From the NCBI RefSeq assembly GCF_950023065.1, contig NC_088678.1:41096580-41160579 (forward strand): a stretch of 64,000 nt of DNA, read 5' to 3'. The position numbers were made by a program, and so were the translations under genes. Shown here one piece after another: positions 11,007 through 22,199 of this stretch (the first letter of the stretch is position 1; every line of letters starts with the position of its first letter). Source of the stretch: Planococcus citri (lineage: Eukaryota; Arthropoda; Insecta; Hemiptera; Pseudococcidae). The notes beneath the pieces are model-generated. The model ran no database searches, was not told the origin of the DNA, and saw only the letters and a program-made list of their open reading frames with translations.

Positions 11007-11638
11007 GGGGTTGACTCAATTGGGACAATCGAGGTAAGTCACGGATCAAGAAAGAGACAGAGTGGGAGATATGCCTGAACCCCCCTCTTCCCCTCCTGTC
11101 CTGATGAGACTACAGCTCACCCCCTGCCCCCCGTTACTTGCTGCGATTGCAGACTGTTTTGAGTTGACAAAAGTATCAAAAGATGGGTGAGAGGCAGGAT
11201 TGTGAAAGACAGGACTCATTATAGCAAATTCTGTGTCTGTATTAGTGACGTGTTACTATTGAGCAAATTCGACAACTTGAACCCATGGTCAAGCAATGAA
11301 CACAGAATGTACAAGAAAGGTCAGTGACCCTTACGATGATAGGAAGCAAAGCTGTAAGGTAACGATTCATGGGAATAAATAAAAATTTAGTGGTCTAAAA
11401 AAGTGATGATTAGAATAAAAATTGTTCAATGTGAAATAATATGTGAAGTTCTTAACTACTTGTGTTTTTGAATGTTCATAAACGGGGTCGATTGGAGAAA
11501 GTCTTCACTTAGCACGATACTTCATAATTGAAGTACTTAGGTACAGCAGGTAGGTGCTAAGTAAGTAAGTGTACTGCTAGATGTATAGGTAGTTTTTTCT
11601 TTGAACTAATTTGTATTGAAGGTAATTGTTTTTATAGT

Positions 11639-12457
11639 ATGAAGCGTTCCAGAAATCCGGGATCTTTTCATGGTCTGTATAGGCGTTCTAATTTTGGTAT
11701 AATTTTAAGGTAAGTATCCTACTACTACGTTGACTAATAGTATTTCTTTCTGTTTCAGGATCAGTGCCAGAAAAGAAAAAGTCAAGAAACTGCAGCCAAA
11801 GGTTAATCCAAAAAGAATGATGCGTATGCCGAGTAGAGCTAGACAAGTGAGTACTATTTCTATATGTAACATTTTTGATAAAAAAAAATAAAAAGTAAAA
11901 TAAAAAAAAAAAATAGTCCGAAAGATACGAAAAGTACAAGCTTGTTGCTCATAATAATCGTTTACAATAAATTTTTGAACGAAATTTGGTATGTTTGAAG
12001 GAAAATTTGAGAAGGCTTCTGAACAGTGTGGTAAAAATTAAAAATATGAAATTGATATTGGATGTATTCAAAAAAAAAAAAAAAAAAATGTAAAATTAAA
12101 AAAATTAAAAATAAGAACGAAAGAATGTGGTTGGAAGAAATTTTGCATACATAAGTATAACGTAATTTTAAGCACTAAAATATTGAGTATTTGAGGTACA
12201 TTTGACACGTATTTTGCATAGAGTAATTTTTGCAGCTAAGATTATGTTTGTTAGTTATTCTTAATATATAAATAGATATGTAAAATTAAAAAATAAAAAT
12301 CATCTCATTTCAATTGATTGTATTATGTTGTATTTATCCTCAGGTTTCAGACCATTGCCGGAATTCGATTCGTCGATATCATGGAAAATATCTGGTTATA
12401 TGTGCACTCGAAGACACTCTTTGGAAAATTGTTGTAGCTATAGAAGAGAAAACATAA
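11639..12457 (+). CDS. Candidate three-exon basic protein, antisense inside the LTR element
   Basis: Three plus-strand segments join in one frame: 11639-11709, 11759-11846 and 12344-12457 (71+88+114 nt, 90 codons plus stop). Junctions are AAG|GTAAGT...TTTCAG|GAT (49-nt intron) and CAA|GTGAGT...CCTCAG|GTT. The first ~53 residues are rich in Arg and Lys with no clear domain; the C-terminal part is mixed. No family was recognised. It runs opposite to the likely retroelement sense strand, downstream of a plus-strand TATAAATA in the LTR. Exon 3 is open for a long way in more than one frame, and its stop lies one base before a further GTAAGT donor, so this could be part of a longer transcript or chance. 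Confidence 0.3.
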
Positions 12458-12459
12458 GG

Positions 12460-13010
12460 TAAGTTTCAGGTATTTTTGTATTGTAAGTATGGTTAGTTTT
12501 TGAATAATTAAATAAAGAAAGAAAATTTTGAATGATCAAAATGGTATTGTATTGTTAAGAATAAACAAATTTTGAAAGCTGTCAAAAAGAACGTATTTTT
12601 GAAAAGAAAGAAAAAATTAGAGTTGTTAGCATTTTTGTAAATTTATGAAAGGTTAGTATTTAAATGGAATATTATTACTTTTGTCTCGAAGATTGACTTA
12701 TTCTCTAGGAGTAAGTCTATAACTGGATCTAAAAATGATTAAAATTTTAATTATCTTGAGGTTCTGAAAGAAAAGGCTTGATTATCGTGCAACAACAAGT
12801 TACAGTCAAGAACAAGTATAAAATTAAATTACAGTTTGAATCTAAAAGAAATGAGTAACATGATATACCAAATTGAATACGTTGGCACTGAAATAGAAGA
12901 TTTATAGATTAATGCAAGGTAAATAGATAATAAGGAAATTTGATACTCTATATAATTCACAAAGTAAATGAACAAAAACAAAGGAGAACAAACACAAAAA
13001 AATTAAATGT
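12460..13010. other. Element interior, no gene seen
   Basis: A-rich plus strand with short ORFs only. Nothing recognisable. Confidence 0.4.
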
Positions 13011-13012
13011 CG

Positions 13013-13190
13013 TAGTCTATATTTTTACCATAGTGGTTGACTGGGTCCCTCATTGTTATCTTCAGTATCTTCTCCCACCTCAATTTCTTTTTAGAGCACA
13101 TTTCCTCTGATTGATTGATGGTGGGCTTGATCAACGATTCAGGATTTAGAGCTTGAATGGCTGCAGGAACGTGTTGAGGTGATTGTACTG
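13013..13190 (-). pseudogene. Open minus-strand segment, possible pol or gag relic or terminal exon
   Basis: On the minus strand a segment after GGCTTTCAG stays open for about 55 codons to a TAA near 13013. It has protein-like composition: a proline-rich start, then a KKKLRWEKILKI stretch and an acidic end. It could be a retroelement coding remnant or a last exon. No family was recognised. Confidence 0.3.
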
Positions 13191-14504
13191 AAAGCCTTGA
13201 GATTAAACTGAAATTTTATTTGTGATTCAAAAATTGAACAGCTGTTGGAGGAAAGAAGAGGAAGAGTATTCAAGGGAATTGATTTGTGATTTGAAGAGAC
13301 TGAATTTTTTGAAGAAAAAATAAAAAAAAGTGGGTATAAAACATATTCATAATTTGCTTATTTAACAAGTGTTGAATGTAGTGAATTCAGGGAGAGGCAA
13401 GCAGCATAGGTAATTTAGGGTTGAGTACTGTTTGAAAATGACTAACTCTGAAAAAGAAAGAAAATATCAAAATGACAAAGGCAAAAATAAATGACTAAGA
13501 GAGTGCATATGATTTGTGTGCTTTTTGGTTTATTTTCAACGAATGCATTTTGGAAAATTTAGGAGTATATGATTTTGAAGAGAGGGAATAAAATGGTGGG
13601 TGCATACGATTTAAATCGGAAATATGTCGAAAAAGAAGGAAAGCGCTAAATGAGGAAAAATGAAAAGTATTAGTTGATGTTTTTGATATAAAATATTTTT
13701 TGGAATTTGGGAAGCTCATATGGCATATGTTTTTAAATTATATGAGGCTTTGTAAGGTAATTGTTTTGAAAATTTTCGTATAATTTTGAGCAGAGGTTGG
13801 TTTTGTTGCACACAAAATCAATTTTGAAGAAAGAGAAAAACAAAATTTAGAAATTTACCAAGAGTGAGAATTGTTTGAAGCTGTTTGGGAGCTATTGAGT
13901 GGTCCATTTTATTTACTTGCTTGATGTTTATAAAAGTGGGATATAGTTGAAATGGTTGTATGCTACGAATATTAGACTTTGTGTATGTTAATGTGAGGGA
14001 CATACAATATTTACAAGCTGAATTTTTTGTTCAAATTTTTAGATGGAGAAAAGACCACAAAAAACGTACCAAAAAAGAAATAATCTTCGAGTTAAGAGAA
14101 GATAAAAAAGCTGTGAAAGACGAATCTACGATGTCAGTTCTCCAGTAAGTAAAATTAATTACTTGTCGTCAATATAGTACACAGCTGGAGAACATAAACA
14201 TCAAGAAAAAAAAAGGTGAACGAACGATCAAGACAACATTATAGGTAAACAGAGGATGTGCCAGAATGGTTGCAGACTCACTAGGTCTAGGTGAGCATTA
14301 TTTCTATTTTTATCTAATGTAGGTCAACTTTTGTACGAGTTATTTTTTACAATTTTTGTTTATGTTATACATAGGGTAGGTTAGTTATTTGTTAACGGTG
14401 CATTGAAATTATGAAAAATAAAGCTAAGTTGAAAACCAAAAAATATTGAGTGCGTATTATTGCTAATTTTTACCTCATTTCAGTGTACTTAAGTGGGTTC
14501 TTGT

Positions 14505-14960
14505 TCTATTATTTCTTCATCTTTTGAGTTGGTCCATTCTCCACTACCATTTTCAATACTTGGGTAGCACCTTCAGTTTGATGTAATGTTTCCTGCAAAC
14601 TCAAAGTATTAGTGGAAGGGGAGCTGGAGAGGGGTGTCAAACACAGAGAATTTTGCCCCTTTATAACAGTTGAAGGGTTGATTACAATTATACGGAGAAT
14701 TTTGATGTGGGATAGCATGCTGTTTGCGAGCTATTCTAGTGGCAATAACTTTATTCTTCAGAAACTCATTTAGCAAATAAGTGGGTGCTCTTGTGGATAA
14801 ACTTTTTCATTGATGACAGGATGGATTTTTTGTAGATTTTCCAAAGAATTGGTGGAAGGATGATTGAGGATCTAGCTCATATTTTGTTTGAGCGGAGCAT
14901 AGTGCAGGTTTTACTGGTTCTTCAGGTGGCAAAAAAAAAATCAACAACTATTGGTTTATT
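14505..14960 (-). pseudogene. Frameshifted proline-rich coding relic of the LTR element
   Basis: Downstream of the protease-like relic on the minus strand, several frames carry coherent but broken peptide stretches. One starts PPEEPVKPALCSAQ; another ORF of 69 codons lies at 14509-14718. The frames switch repeatedly, as expected for decayed gag-pol. No reverse transcriptase motif was found. Confidence 0.35.
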
Positions 14961-15235
14961 AGGGTTGTGGTTGCAAGTAAGAGTGCAGTTGTGTACATTC
15001 AGTGTGATTTTCTGCAAAGGATAATAAAAGATCCACCATTGGCTGGAATGTTATGTTGGGTAGTGCCCCGGTATCCAACTGTAGGGTGATGTATTTTTGT
15101 CCAACTAGTACCCCAACTGCGCATGCAAGGTCTTTATTATTTGCACTAAGAGTTGTGCCAAAGTTAATTGTGGAATTGTTCAGGAGTTTGAAATTGTTCT
15201 GCAGGGCTAGGAATTGGGTCAGGTATATTCTGCAA
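14959..15235 (-). pseudogene. Retropepsin-like (aspartic protease) relic of the LTR element
   Basis: A minus-strand frame of about 90 codons ends at a TAA (14959-14961) and contains LVGQKYITLQLDTGALPNI. A hydrophobic strand leading into D-T-G-A is the active-site signature of retroviral-type aspartic proteases (LDTGA at 15064-15078). An overlapping frame just upstream reads IPDPIPSPAEQF, a proline-rich linker typical before pol. The surrounding sequence has several frameshifts, so no functional polyprotein is encoded. The hAT-like element at 15557 lies upstream of it in the sense direction. Confidence 0.55.
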
Positions 15236-15556
15236 TTAGGGAGTCTAAATTATTGTCAACAGGAAGTTCCACGGATCATTTTGAATTTCTTCGTGTATTC
15301 TGGGAGGAGCAATTTCTAATCCAAGTTTTTCAGTACTCGAGGCTGATGACAAATGGCAGAGCTTGAAGTTCAATTTTTGGTTCCGTATGGGTGCATCCTT
15401 GGCTTGAAAACTTGTTTCATATTTCCTTCAGTTGTTCTGTTTTAAGGATTTTGAATATTTGAAGTGTTTTTCTCAAGTTTTATGAGCTCAGCTTTATTGG
15501 CATTGGTCTGAGATTGTTTACCTGCTCCATGTATTCAATGCTGGAGGAGTGTACAT

Positions 15557-17242
15557 TAGGGTGGGCCGACATTGACTTTTTTTGGAAATTTGGTGAGGGG
15601 GGGTGCTAAAAAGTTGTGGGGGGACCTCAAAAGACTGTAGGAAAAATTTGGGGCCCCAGACTTCACCCAGCATTTTGCGACCAGGGTTCAAAATTTTGAA
15701 ATTTTCAAAAAAATCAAAATTTTTTTTTGAAAAATATTTTTGATTTTTTTGATGGTTATTGGTTCAATTATGCCTATTGAGTAGTAAAAAGCCATTTTCA
15801 AACGGTTTTTTCACTTTATTGGCGATTTTACCTCGATTTTAAAGTAGGCAAAAACAGCTATTTTCAAGATATTTCGCAATTCGTTTTGATTTTTACAAAT
15901 TTGTAATTCATTTGAAGTCTAGAATGCCTTTTGTCACTATGTGACTTGAAATGACCCCTACCCTACCTCCCTCCACCTCCAGAAATTCTCAATTAGCGCA
16001 TAATTTTGTTCTAACAAAGAATTTTCCATCCTCCGAATCAACTTTGTGGGGCGATTTCGAGCGGTTTTACTTCTGTAGCCTTCAGTGAATTTTTGAATTT
16101 TTTAATCCTCGAAAAAACACGATTAAAATCTGAATCTGAATTGGTAGAAATGATTTACGAAAATACATATCAACCTTTAATCTATAAAAAGCCACGAAAT
16201 TGGTAATGAGAGTTTACTTGCATCTTCCGAATTTCGTTTTGATCATTTTTGTGACAGTTTTTCCAAACTGAAAAATTTGATAATACCCGCCCCCTCTGAG
16301 ACTCTACAATTATTCAAAATCGCCACCAATCGATTCAGCATGTTGAAAATGAAGCATAGGTACGCCAAATTTCAGGCTTCCTATCTTAAGTACCACGATT
16401 GAATCAAATGATGCATTCCATTTCCAAAGTGAAAAGTACTTTTGAATAATATAGTCAGTTCAGAATCCTAGTAATGTAATTTCTAGAGATATTTTGGCGT
16501 TTCTTTTCGATTTCTCATCAGTTTTATTGTGCTATTTCAGGTACCATCAGAAATTCTATTTTAGATTTGTTCCCATTATCTTTTACCCCTGTAAACTACT
16601 ATTTCGACAATATTCTGATTAAATTTTCGAATTTCTTCTCTCTATATGGTTTAGTATAGATGTTTGAAAAAATTGAATTCAAAAGCAAAAAGAGAGAATC
16701 TAGACAATTTGATTGAAATGACCGCACAAAGTATGGTAATCGGGGCATTAAGTGAGAGAATCACAGGTATGTATTTTTTAAGATTTCTAATACCAATAAC
16801 AATTTTCTATCGAAATTGTGCGCTAATTGAGAATCTCTGAAGGTGGAGGGAGGTAGGGTAGGGGTCATTTCAAGTCACATAGTGACAAAAGGCACCCTAG
16901 ACTTCAAATGAATAACAAATCGCGAAATATCTTGAAAATAGCTGTTTTTGCCTACTTTAAAATCGAGGTAAAATCGCCAATAAAGTGAAAAAACCGTTTG
17001 AAAATGGCTTTTTACTACTCAATAGGCATAATTGAACCAATAACCATCAAAAAAATCAAAAATATTTTTCAAAAAAAAATTTTGATTTTTTTGAAAATTT
17101 CAAAATTTTGAACCCCGGTCGCAAAATGCTGGGTGAAGTCTGGGGCCCCAAATTTTTCCTACAGTCTTTTGAGGTCCCCCCACAACTTTTTAGCACCCCC
17201 CCTCACCAAATTTCCAAAAAAAGTCAATGTCGGCCCACCCTA
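15557..17242. mobile_element. hAT-like foldback element nested in the LTR element
   Basis: A 1686-bp insertion is flanked by the 8-bp direct repeat GTGTACAT (15549-15556 and 17243-17250). It starts TAGGGTGGGCCGACATTGAC and ends with the inverted form. The inverted arms are very long, about 450 bp on the left (15557-16010) and 435 bp on the right (16808-17242), with small indels. The ~800-bp middle has no transposase ORF. An 8-bp target duplication suits hAT or P-type transposases. The arms could form a long hairpin RNA if transcribed. Confidence 0.88.
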
Positions 17243-17250
17243 GTGTACAT

Positions 17251-19140
17251 GAATCGTGAATATAAGACAAGGTCCAATGCATGTGAAGATGGCACCAAAA
17301 TATGATCCGATGGTTGGAGCTGAGTATTGAGCTTGGGTGTCCAATTTGATGGAAAAGTTGAGGTGGAAATGAAAATTTGGAGCTAGAAATGAAGGTTTGG
17401 TGGGAAACTTACTTTTAGTACTTTTCCATGGAATCTGCTGAGAATCTTACTGGTATTGTTTTCTCACACTGAGTTTTCTAGCTTTGGGCTATAAATTTTA
17501 GTACCCAAGTTAATGTTCTTTGATCATTAAGCTAATTGGTTCAAATAAGATCGTTTTCCATATAGATAAATAAAATTTTGTGGAAATAATATTTCTGTAG
17601 GAAATCATAACAATTAAGAACTCGAGAGCCTCTAGCAACTGCAATTCGTTGGTATAAGAATACTATGGAACTATTAGATTTTATATTTTTCTATTCGAAG
17701 ATGGAACAAATAAGAATTTAAAAATTAATGTAAAAATATTAAAACTGGGACTAAATGGGAGCATAAGAGAAAAAACAAAAATTTAGAAATAAATGCAGGA
17801 ATAGTAAACTGCAATTAGCTGGAATTTTTAATATTGTGAGTATGTAAGATTTTATTATCTGGTGTTTAAGGCATAGAAAAAATAAAAACTGAATATTAAA
17901 AATGGAAAGAAAAAATTAAAAATGAAATTAAAAAGACTATTTAAATATGTACGTATGTGTATGTATCTGCTTTTTTATATTAGTAAGCATAAGAAGGTAT
18001 AAAAATGTGAAGCTATTTAATTGGTAAACATATTAAGCGAATTCTAATTGCTCAATGCGTGAATATTTCTATTCTCCTATATGGCCATTATAGAAAAATA
18101 AAATTAATATTCAAGAAAATATTAAAGAAAAAATCAAATCAAATAGGTAGCTATTGGTTTTATTGGTGAATATTAAAAAATGTACGCTTTTATTTTTCTA
18201 AGCGTAGAACAATAGTTACGTGAATTACTCAATGTGGAGCATCTACATATTCTAGGGGAGGTGGTGGGGAAGAGAGGTATATCTATGCTATCTGTTTACA
18301 TAGTACCATACGAATTCGTTGCAAGAAGCTCATCACAAGGTGATAATTGTATGGTAATAAAAGAATATTCTCTAAGTACCAGTAAGTATGTGCAATATGG
18401 CTCGCGCCTCTTGTAATTACTTTGTATAGGAAATACCGCAATTAAAAGGCGCGCGAGCTCAACCAGAGGTGTAAAGGTCTCCTATTTAGACGATGAAATT
18501 TTCTAAAATTAACCTCTGGTGCTATACTTTTGGTTGATACTACCTAAGATACAAATATTCCATTAGAACTGATAAAAATTCCTTTCCCACAGTAGAAAAC
18601 TATGATTTCGAAAGACTTTATGAAAATTTGGCGCGTGTATGCAGGTGAATGCACTGGACACAAAGAAGATGGAAAAAATTACGCTCTTTACTAACTGAGA
18701 ACTGAATATTTTTGTCTCTTGGTTTTTGAAGAGATTTTTTCCTCAGAGATTTTAAAGTCTTGAAACGATCTTTTTGCACTGAATTTTTGAAGTTTTTTGC
18801 AGCAGAGTGTTTAAAAAATTTACAGAAAAACACTACCAGTTTGCGATTCGATCAAATAACCCAATTTTAGATTATTTGACTATTTTCTCCGTGACAGATT
18901 GAGAAAATCTTATGTATATAAAATAAGGAAAGAAATTTGTCCCTAAGTTACCTAAGTATCTGGAAAAAATACTCTAAAAATGCTCAGATTTTTGGGCATC
19001 GAAATGCTATGCTATGCTATTACATACTATTTATCTAAAATAAGCTATTGTGACCAGAATTTTCAGGGAGGAATGGGTTTTGAGTGAATTTTTTCTAATT
19101 CTGACTACAAACACGTTGTTCTAATTTCCACACTATTTAT
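17251..19140. other. Element interior, no intact gene
   Basis: AT-rich. It contains a small imperfect hairpin at about 18399-18458 (CTCGCGCC / GGCGCGCGAG) and a nearby CCAGAGGT / ACCTCTGG pair. No coding sequence was recognised. Confidence 0.4.
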
Positions 19141-19147
19141 AAAATTT

Positions 19148-20157
19148 TTAAAATTCATTCTTTAGTGTCTGTGAGCAATTTACAGTTTTTCCAATAGAGG
19201 GATAGTTTCTGGGTGTCTTAAAATTGTGCAATTGAAAGAAAATATCAGTGAAGAATGGCATGAAGCAAGGTTTTTGACAAATGGGTAAAATTACTTCTTC
19301 GGGTCCAATTTTGAGTCTCAAAAATTGCTTTCCACTTCGATGAATAATTCCAGTTTCCAAAAAGTACATTGAAGGGATTCGTATAAAAATGCGCGAGTCC
19401 ATTGCCTATCCCAACAGATTTTGTAAAAATGGATTCCAATGGGGGTTTATTTTCTCTAGTAGCTGCCCCAGGAGCATTCAGTGTCCCTTGTTTCCCAAAA
19501 CTGGAACTACTTCATCCTCAGATTCTGAAAGCATCTCTGTTGTCATCTTATTTAGAGCTGTTGATGTAGCTAGCAATTCTAATTCTTGAGGTTTTTCCAC
19601 AATCTGGGATATTGTTTTTGAAGTGGTTTCGTCATCAATTAATTGGTTGTCTTTTGGATTTTCTGATTCCATTTTTTCATCAGAATTTTCATCAAGTTGA
19701 GTATTTTCGGTAATTTCAGTATTTTCGCTGGTAGAAGCATTTTCTGAGCTTTTTTGGTTCCAAATTGTTGTCGAATGTGATTGAAGTTTGAGTAGTTGTT
19801 TCAATTTTGGATGGAAAGGTTTCTTCAAATTGTGGAAGGTTATTAGAATTTTCTGTTAATTTGACACATTGATCTAATTTTTTGAGGTATTTATTTGTAT
19901 TTTTTCATCGAGAGTGTGTGTAGGTAAATCAGGAAGGGAGCTCTCAAGGTAGGATGATCAACTTTATTATGGATCATAAGTGGCTCAAATTCGTCGAACA
20001 TTTTTCCAATTGCTTCCTCAGTTTCTTTTTCCAAAATTTTAGGGTCGAGAAGGTGGGGTATTTTGTTACCAGATCTAGGTGACGACAAAGGGTTTTCCTC
20101 AGGCATAGATTTTGGTGTACATGTCTGAGAATCTTCAATTTTTGGATTTGTTTTCAT
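19148..20157 (-). pseudogene. Acidic gag-like coding relic of the LTR element
   Basis: Three minus-strand ORFs lie head to tail in different frames: 19891-20157 (88 codons, with ATG), 19478-19828 (116 codons) and 19148-19402 (84 codons). The first two are hydrophilic and rich in E, D, S, T and N, with segments such as ENTEITENTQLDENSDEK. The third has a hydrophobic beta-rich stretch around YFLETG. Their order on the sense strand and their composition suit a frameshifted gag or gag-pol start, but no CCHC knuckle was found and the family is not identified. Confidence 0.4.
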
Positions 20158-20619
20158 TTCGAAGAAATAAAGTGAAAATTCAGGTGTTACATATTTTCAA
20201 AATCCAAAATTCTAATAAACTGAGCCGTATTGGCTGAATGGTTGATTGTAGTTGAGCCATCGACTAGATACTTGAAGAGAGAGATTCGCACTATACTAGA
20301 TTTTTTCCACAAATGATTTTTCTCCAATGTGTCGGAGCTTTTATTTGTTGAAGTTTCCATTGAGAGTGCATTGCACTTTATTTTCGAGGATGTTTCTCAC
20401 GCTTGAGAGTAATAAAGGCTGGATGCACTTATGGGTTTATTTTCACGATGTGATATTAGTAGAGTATCGAAGAACGTTAATTTTCTTAAATCTAATTACT
20501 CTATGTATTTCTAAAATAGAACTATGTACAGATATGCATATAGTACGAGGTTTTATTTCCAGCATCTCAGAGCATTTGATCATTAAAGAAAGGAAATATT
20601 AACAGAATTGATTTTTTCT

Positions 20620-21280
20620 ATGGATTTTTATTATTTGGGATATTAAAAAGCGGAGTTTTAAATTGGTGACTATGTAATTAATTCAATTGCTCCGAATATT
20701 CAGATCTAGATCTGAATATTCTAATGGTTATTAGGTAGCATCCCAGAGAATTTTTATTACTGAAAAATATAAAAATACGAAATATTCGGTAGCATCTTTT
20801 TATTGATTTAGCAATTAAGCCCTGAAGATTTTATTATTTTTATATTATACGTAGCGAGTGCTTTTTAATTGTTTTACATTAAAAACCATGTTCAGCAATT
20901 AGCTTTATAGGTGTTAATTGAATTACATACTTACGTATGTATTATTTTAAATGGGTTCAGTCATTAAGAGAGATATTAAGAAACTATTTTTATTGGTTTA
21001 AATATTAAAAAAGTGCATATGGCAATTATTTTAATGGTTAAAAAGGCGAGAAATGCATTGATTTTAAATGGCTTGACTATTAAGAAAAATATTAAAAAAT
21101 GCTTTTATTATTTTAACTATTAAACCAAATTGGGCTATTATTTTAATTGATCAAAGATGCGCGATTTTTATTGATTTTTAAATGGTTAAAAAGTGCGTAT
21201 GGCTATTATTTTAATGGCTTAAAAGGCGAGAATTCTTTTAATTTTAAATGGTTTAGCTATTAAAATAATGTCTTTACCTA
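20620..21280. repeat. Degenerate TTTTAAATGGTTAAAAAG-type repeats
   Basis: Loosely tandem AT-rich units based on ATTTTAAATGG and ATTAAAAA. A longer shared block (ATTATTTTAATGG...AAAAGGCGAGAA) occurs at about 21023-21050 and 21205-21232. Confidence 0.5.
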
Positions 21281-21392
21281 TGTAATTGTAGAAAACGATG
21301 GAATTTTTATTTTTCTTTATTTCTTAATTACACCATTTAGTACATACCATGTACTTATCTGTTGGGAGGAGGTGGGGTTTGGGAGGTAATTT

Positions 21393-22193
21393 CTACATAT
21401 TTGTGTATATTTTTACACGAAAATAGGTCTTTATGGATTTGGTTCCCAGGCTCCACAGGAAATTGAGAGTATTGAACTCGAAGTGTAACGAACTTGGAGG
21501 TATTGTACAGTGAAACTGATTCAAAACGAAAAGAAGAGATTCTGTATTGAAAAAGAAGATTTTTGAAAAATAAAGATTTTTTGAAAAACTGAATCCAAAA
21601 TGCATAAGGGCATATGCTGTGTAGTTATACATAGACATATGATGGGTATGAGTGAATTTTGGAAGTTTGAAAATGAATTTTTGAGAAAATCTATGGTTAA
21701 TTTTGGAGACTTTTGTGCTAAAAGCACTGGGGATATGATTAGTATGAGTAAATTTTGCGATTCCTTCCCTGTTTACCAAGCTTATTTTTTCACCTATACC
21801 ATACAATGTTCCGAGGTCCAGTTTCGTATTTTCTTTACGAAACATAGAAATCTCAAAACACTGCATGATATTTCTCAGTATAACAGGGAACGAATAGTTG
21901 GGGTACAGATACGTGAATAAATTGAAAAATCTGGGACATATAAGAGTATAGGAAATAGAGAGTTCCCAAATTTGACCAGATATGTAAGTTTTAGGGTATT
22001 GGCTAGGATTATGGAGCATACGATTGTATGAGATAAAAGGAAGAATTTCAAATTTGGGAATGAGAGATATGTATTTTATCAAATACCTATCTATGTTGCT
22101 GTGTATAAGCATAGGAATCTTGAAATTTAGGGTATAAGTATAGAAAGAGGGAGATTTTTCAAACTGAAATAACATGTGTATAATTTGGGACAT
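21393..22193 (-). CDS. Unidentified 266-codon ORF in the LTR element
   Basis: This is the longest open frame in the window, with an ATG at 22191-22193, on the likely sense strand of the retroelement and upstream of the gag-like relics. The product would be rich in F, I, Y, S, H and K, with a repeated KFTHT.H motif, and has no recognisable domain. The minus strand here is pyrimidine-rich, which lowers the chance of stop codons, so openness alone is weak evidence. It may be a decayed coding region or a composition artefact. Confidence 0.25.
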   Translation of the reverse strand: MSQIIHMLFQFEKSPSFYTYTLNFKIPMLIHSNIDRYLIKYISLIPKFEILPFISYNRMLHNPSQYPKTYISGQIWELSISYTLICPRFFNLFTYLYPNYSFPVILRNIMQCFEISMFRKENTKLDLGTLYGIGEKISLVNREGIAKFTHTNHIPSAFSTKVSKINHRFSQKFIFKLPKFTHTHHMSMYNYTAYALMHFGFSFSKNLYFSKIFFFNTESLLFVLNQFHCTIPPSSLHFEFNTLNFLWSLGTKSIKTYFRVKIYTNM

Positions 22194-22199
22194 ACAGTG

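Noticed and set aside
10995..11020. Plus-strand primer-binding site after the left LTR
   Set aside because: The sequence starts TATGCCCCCC and does not match a tRNA 3' end as well as the TGGCGCCCG on the minus strand at the other LTR.
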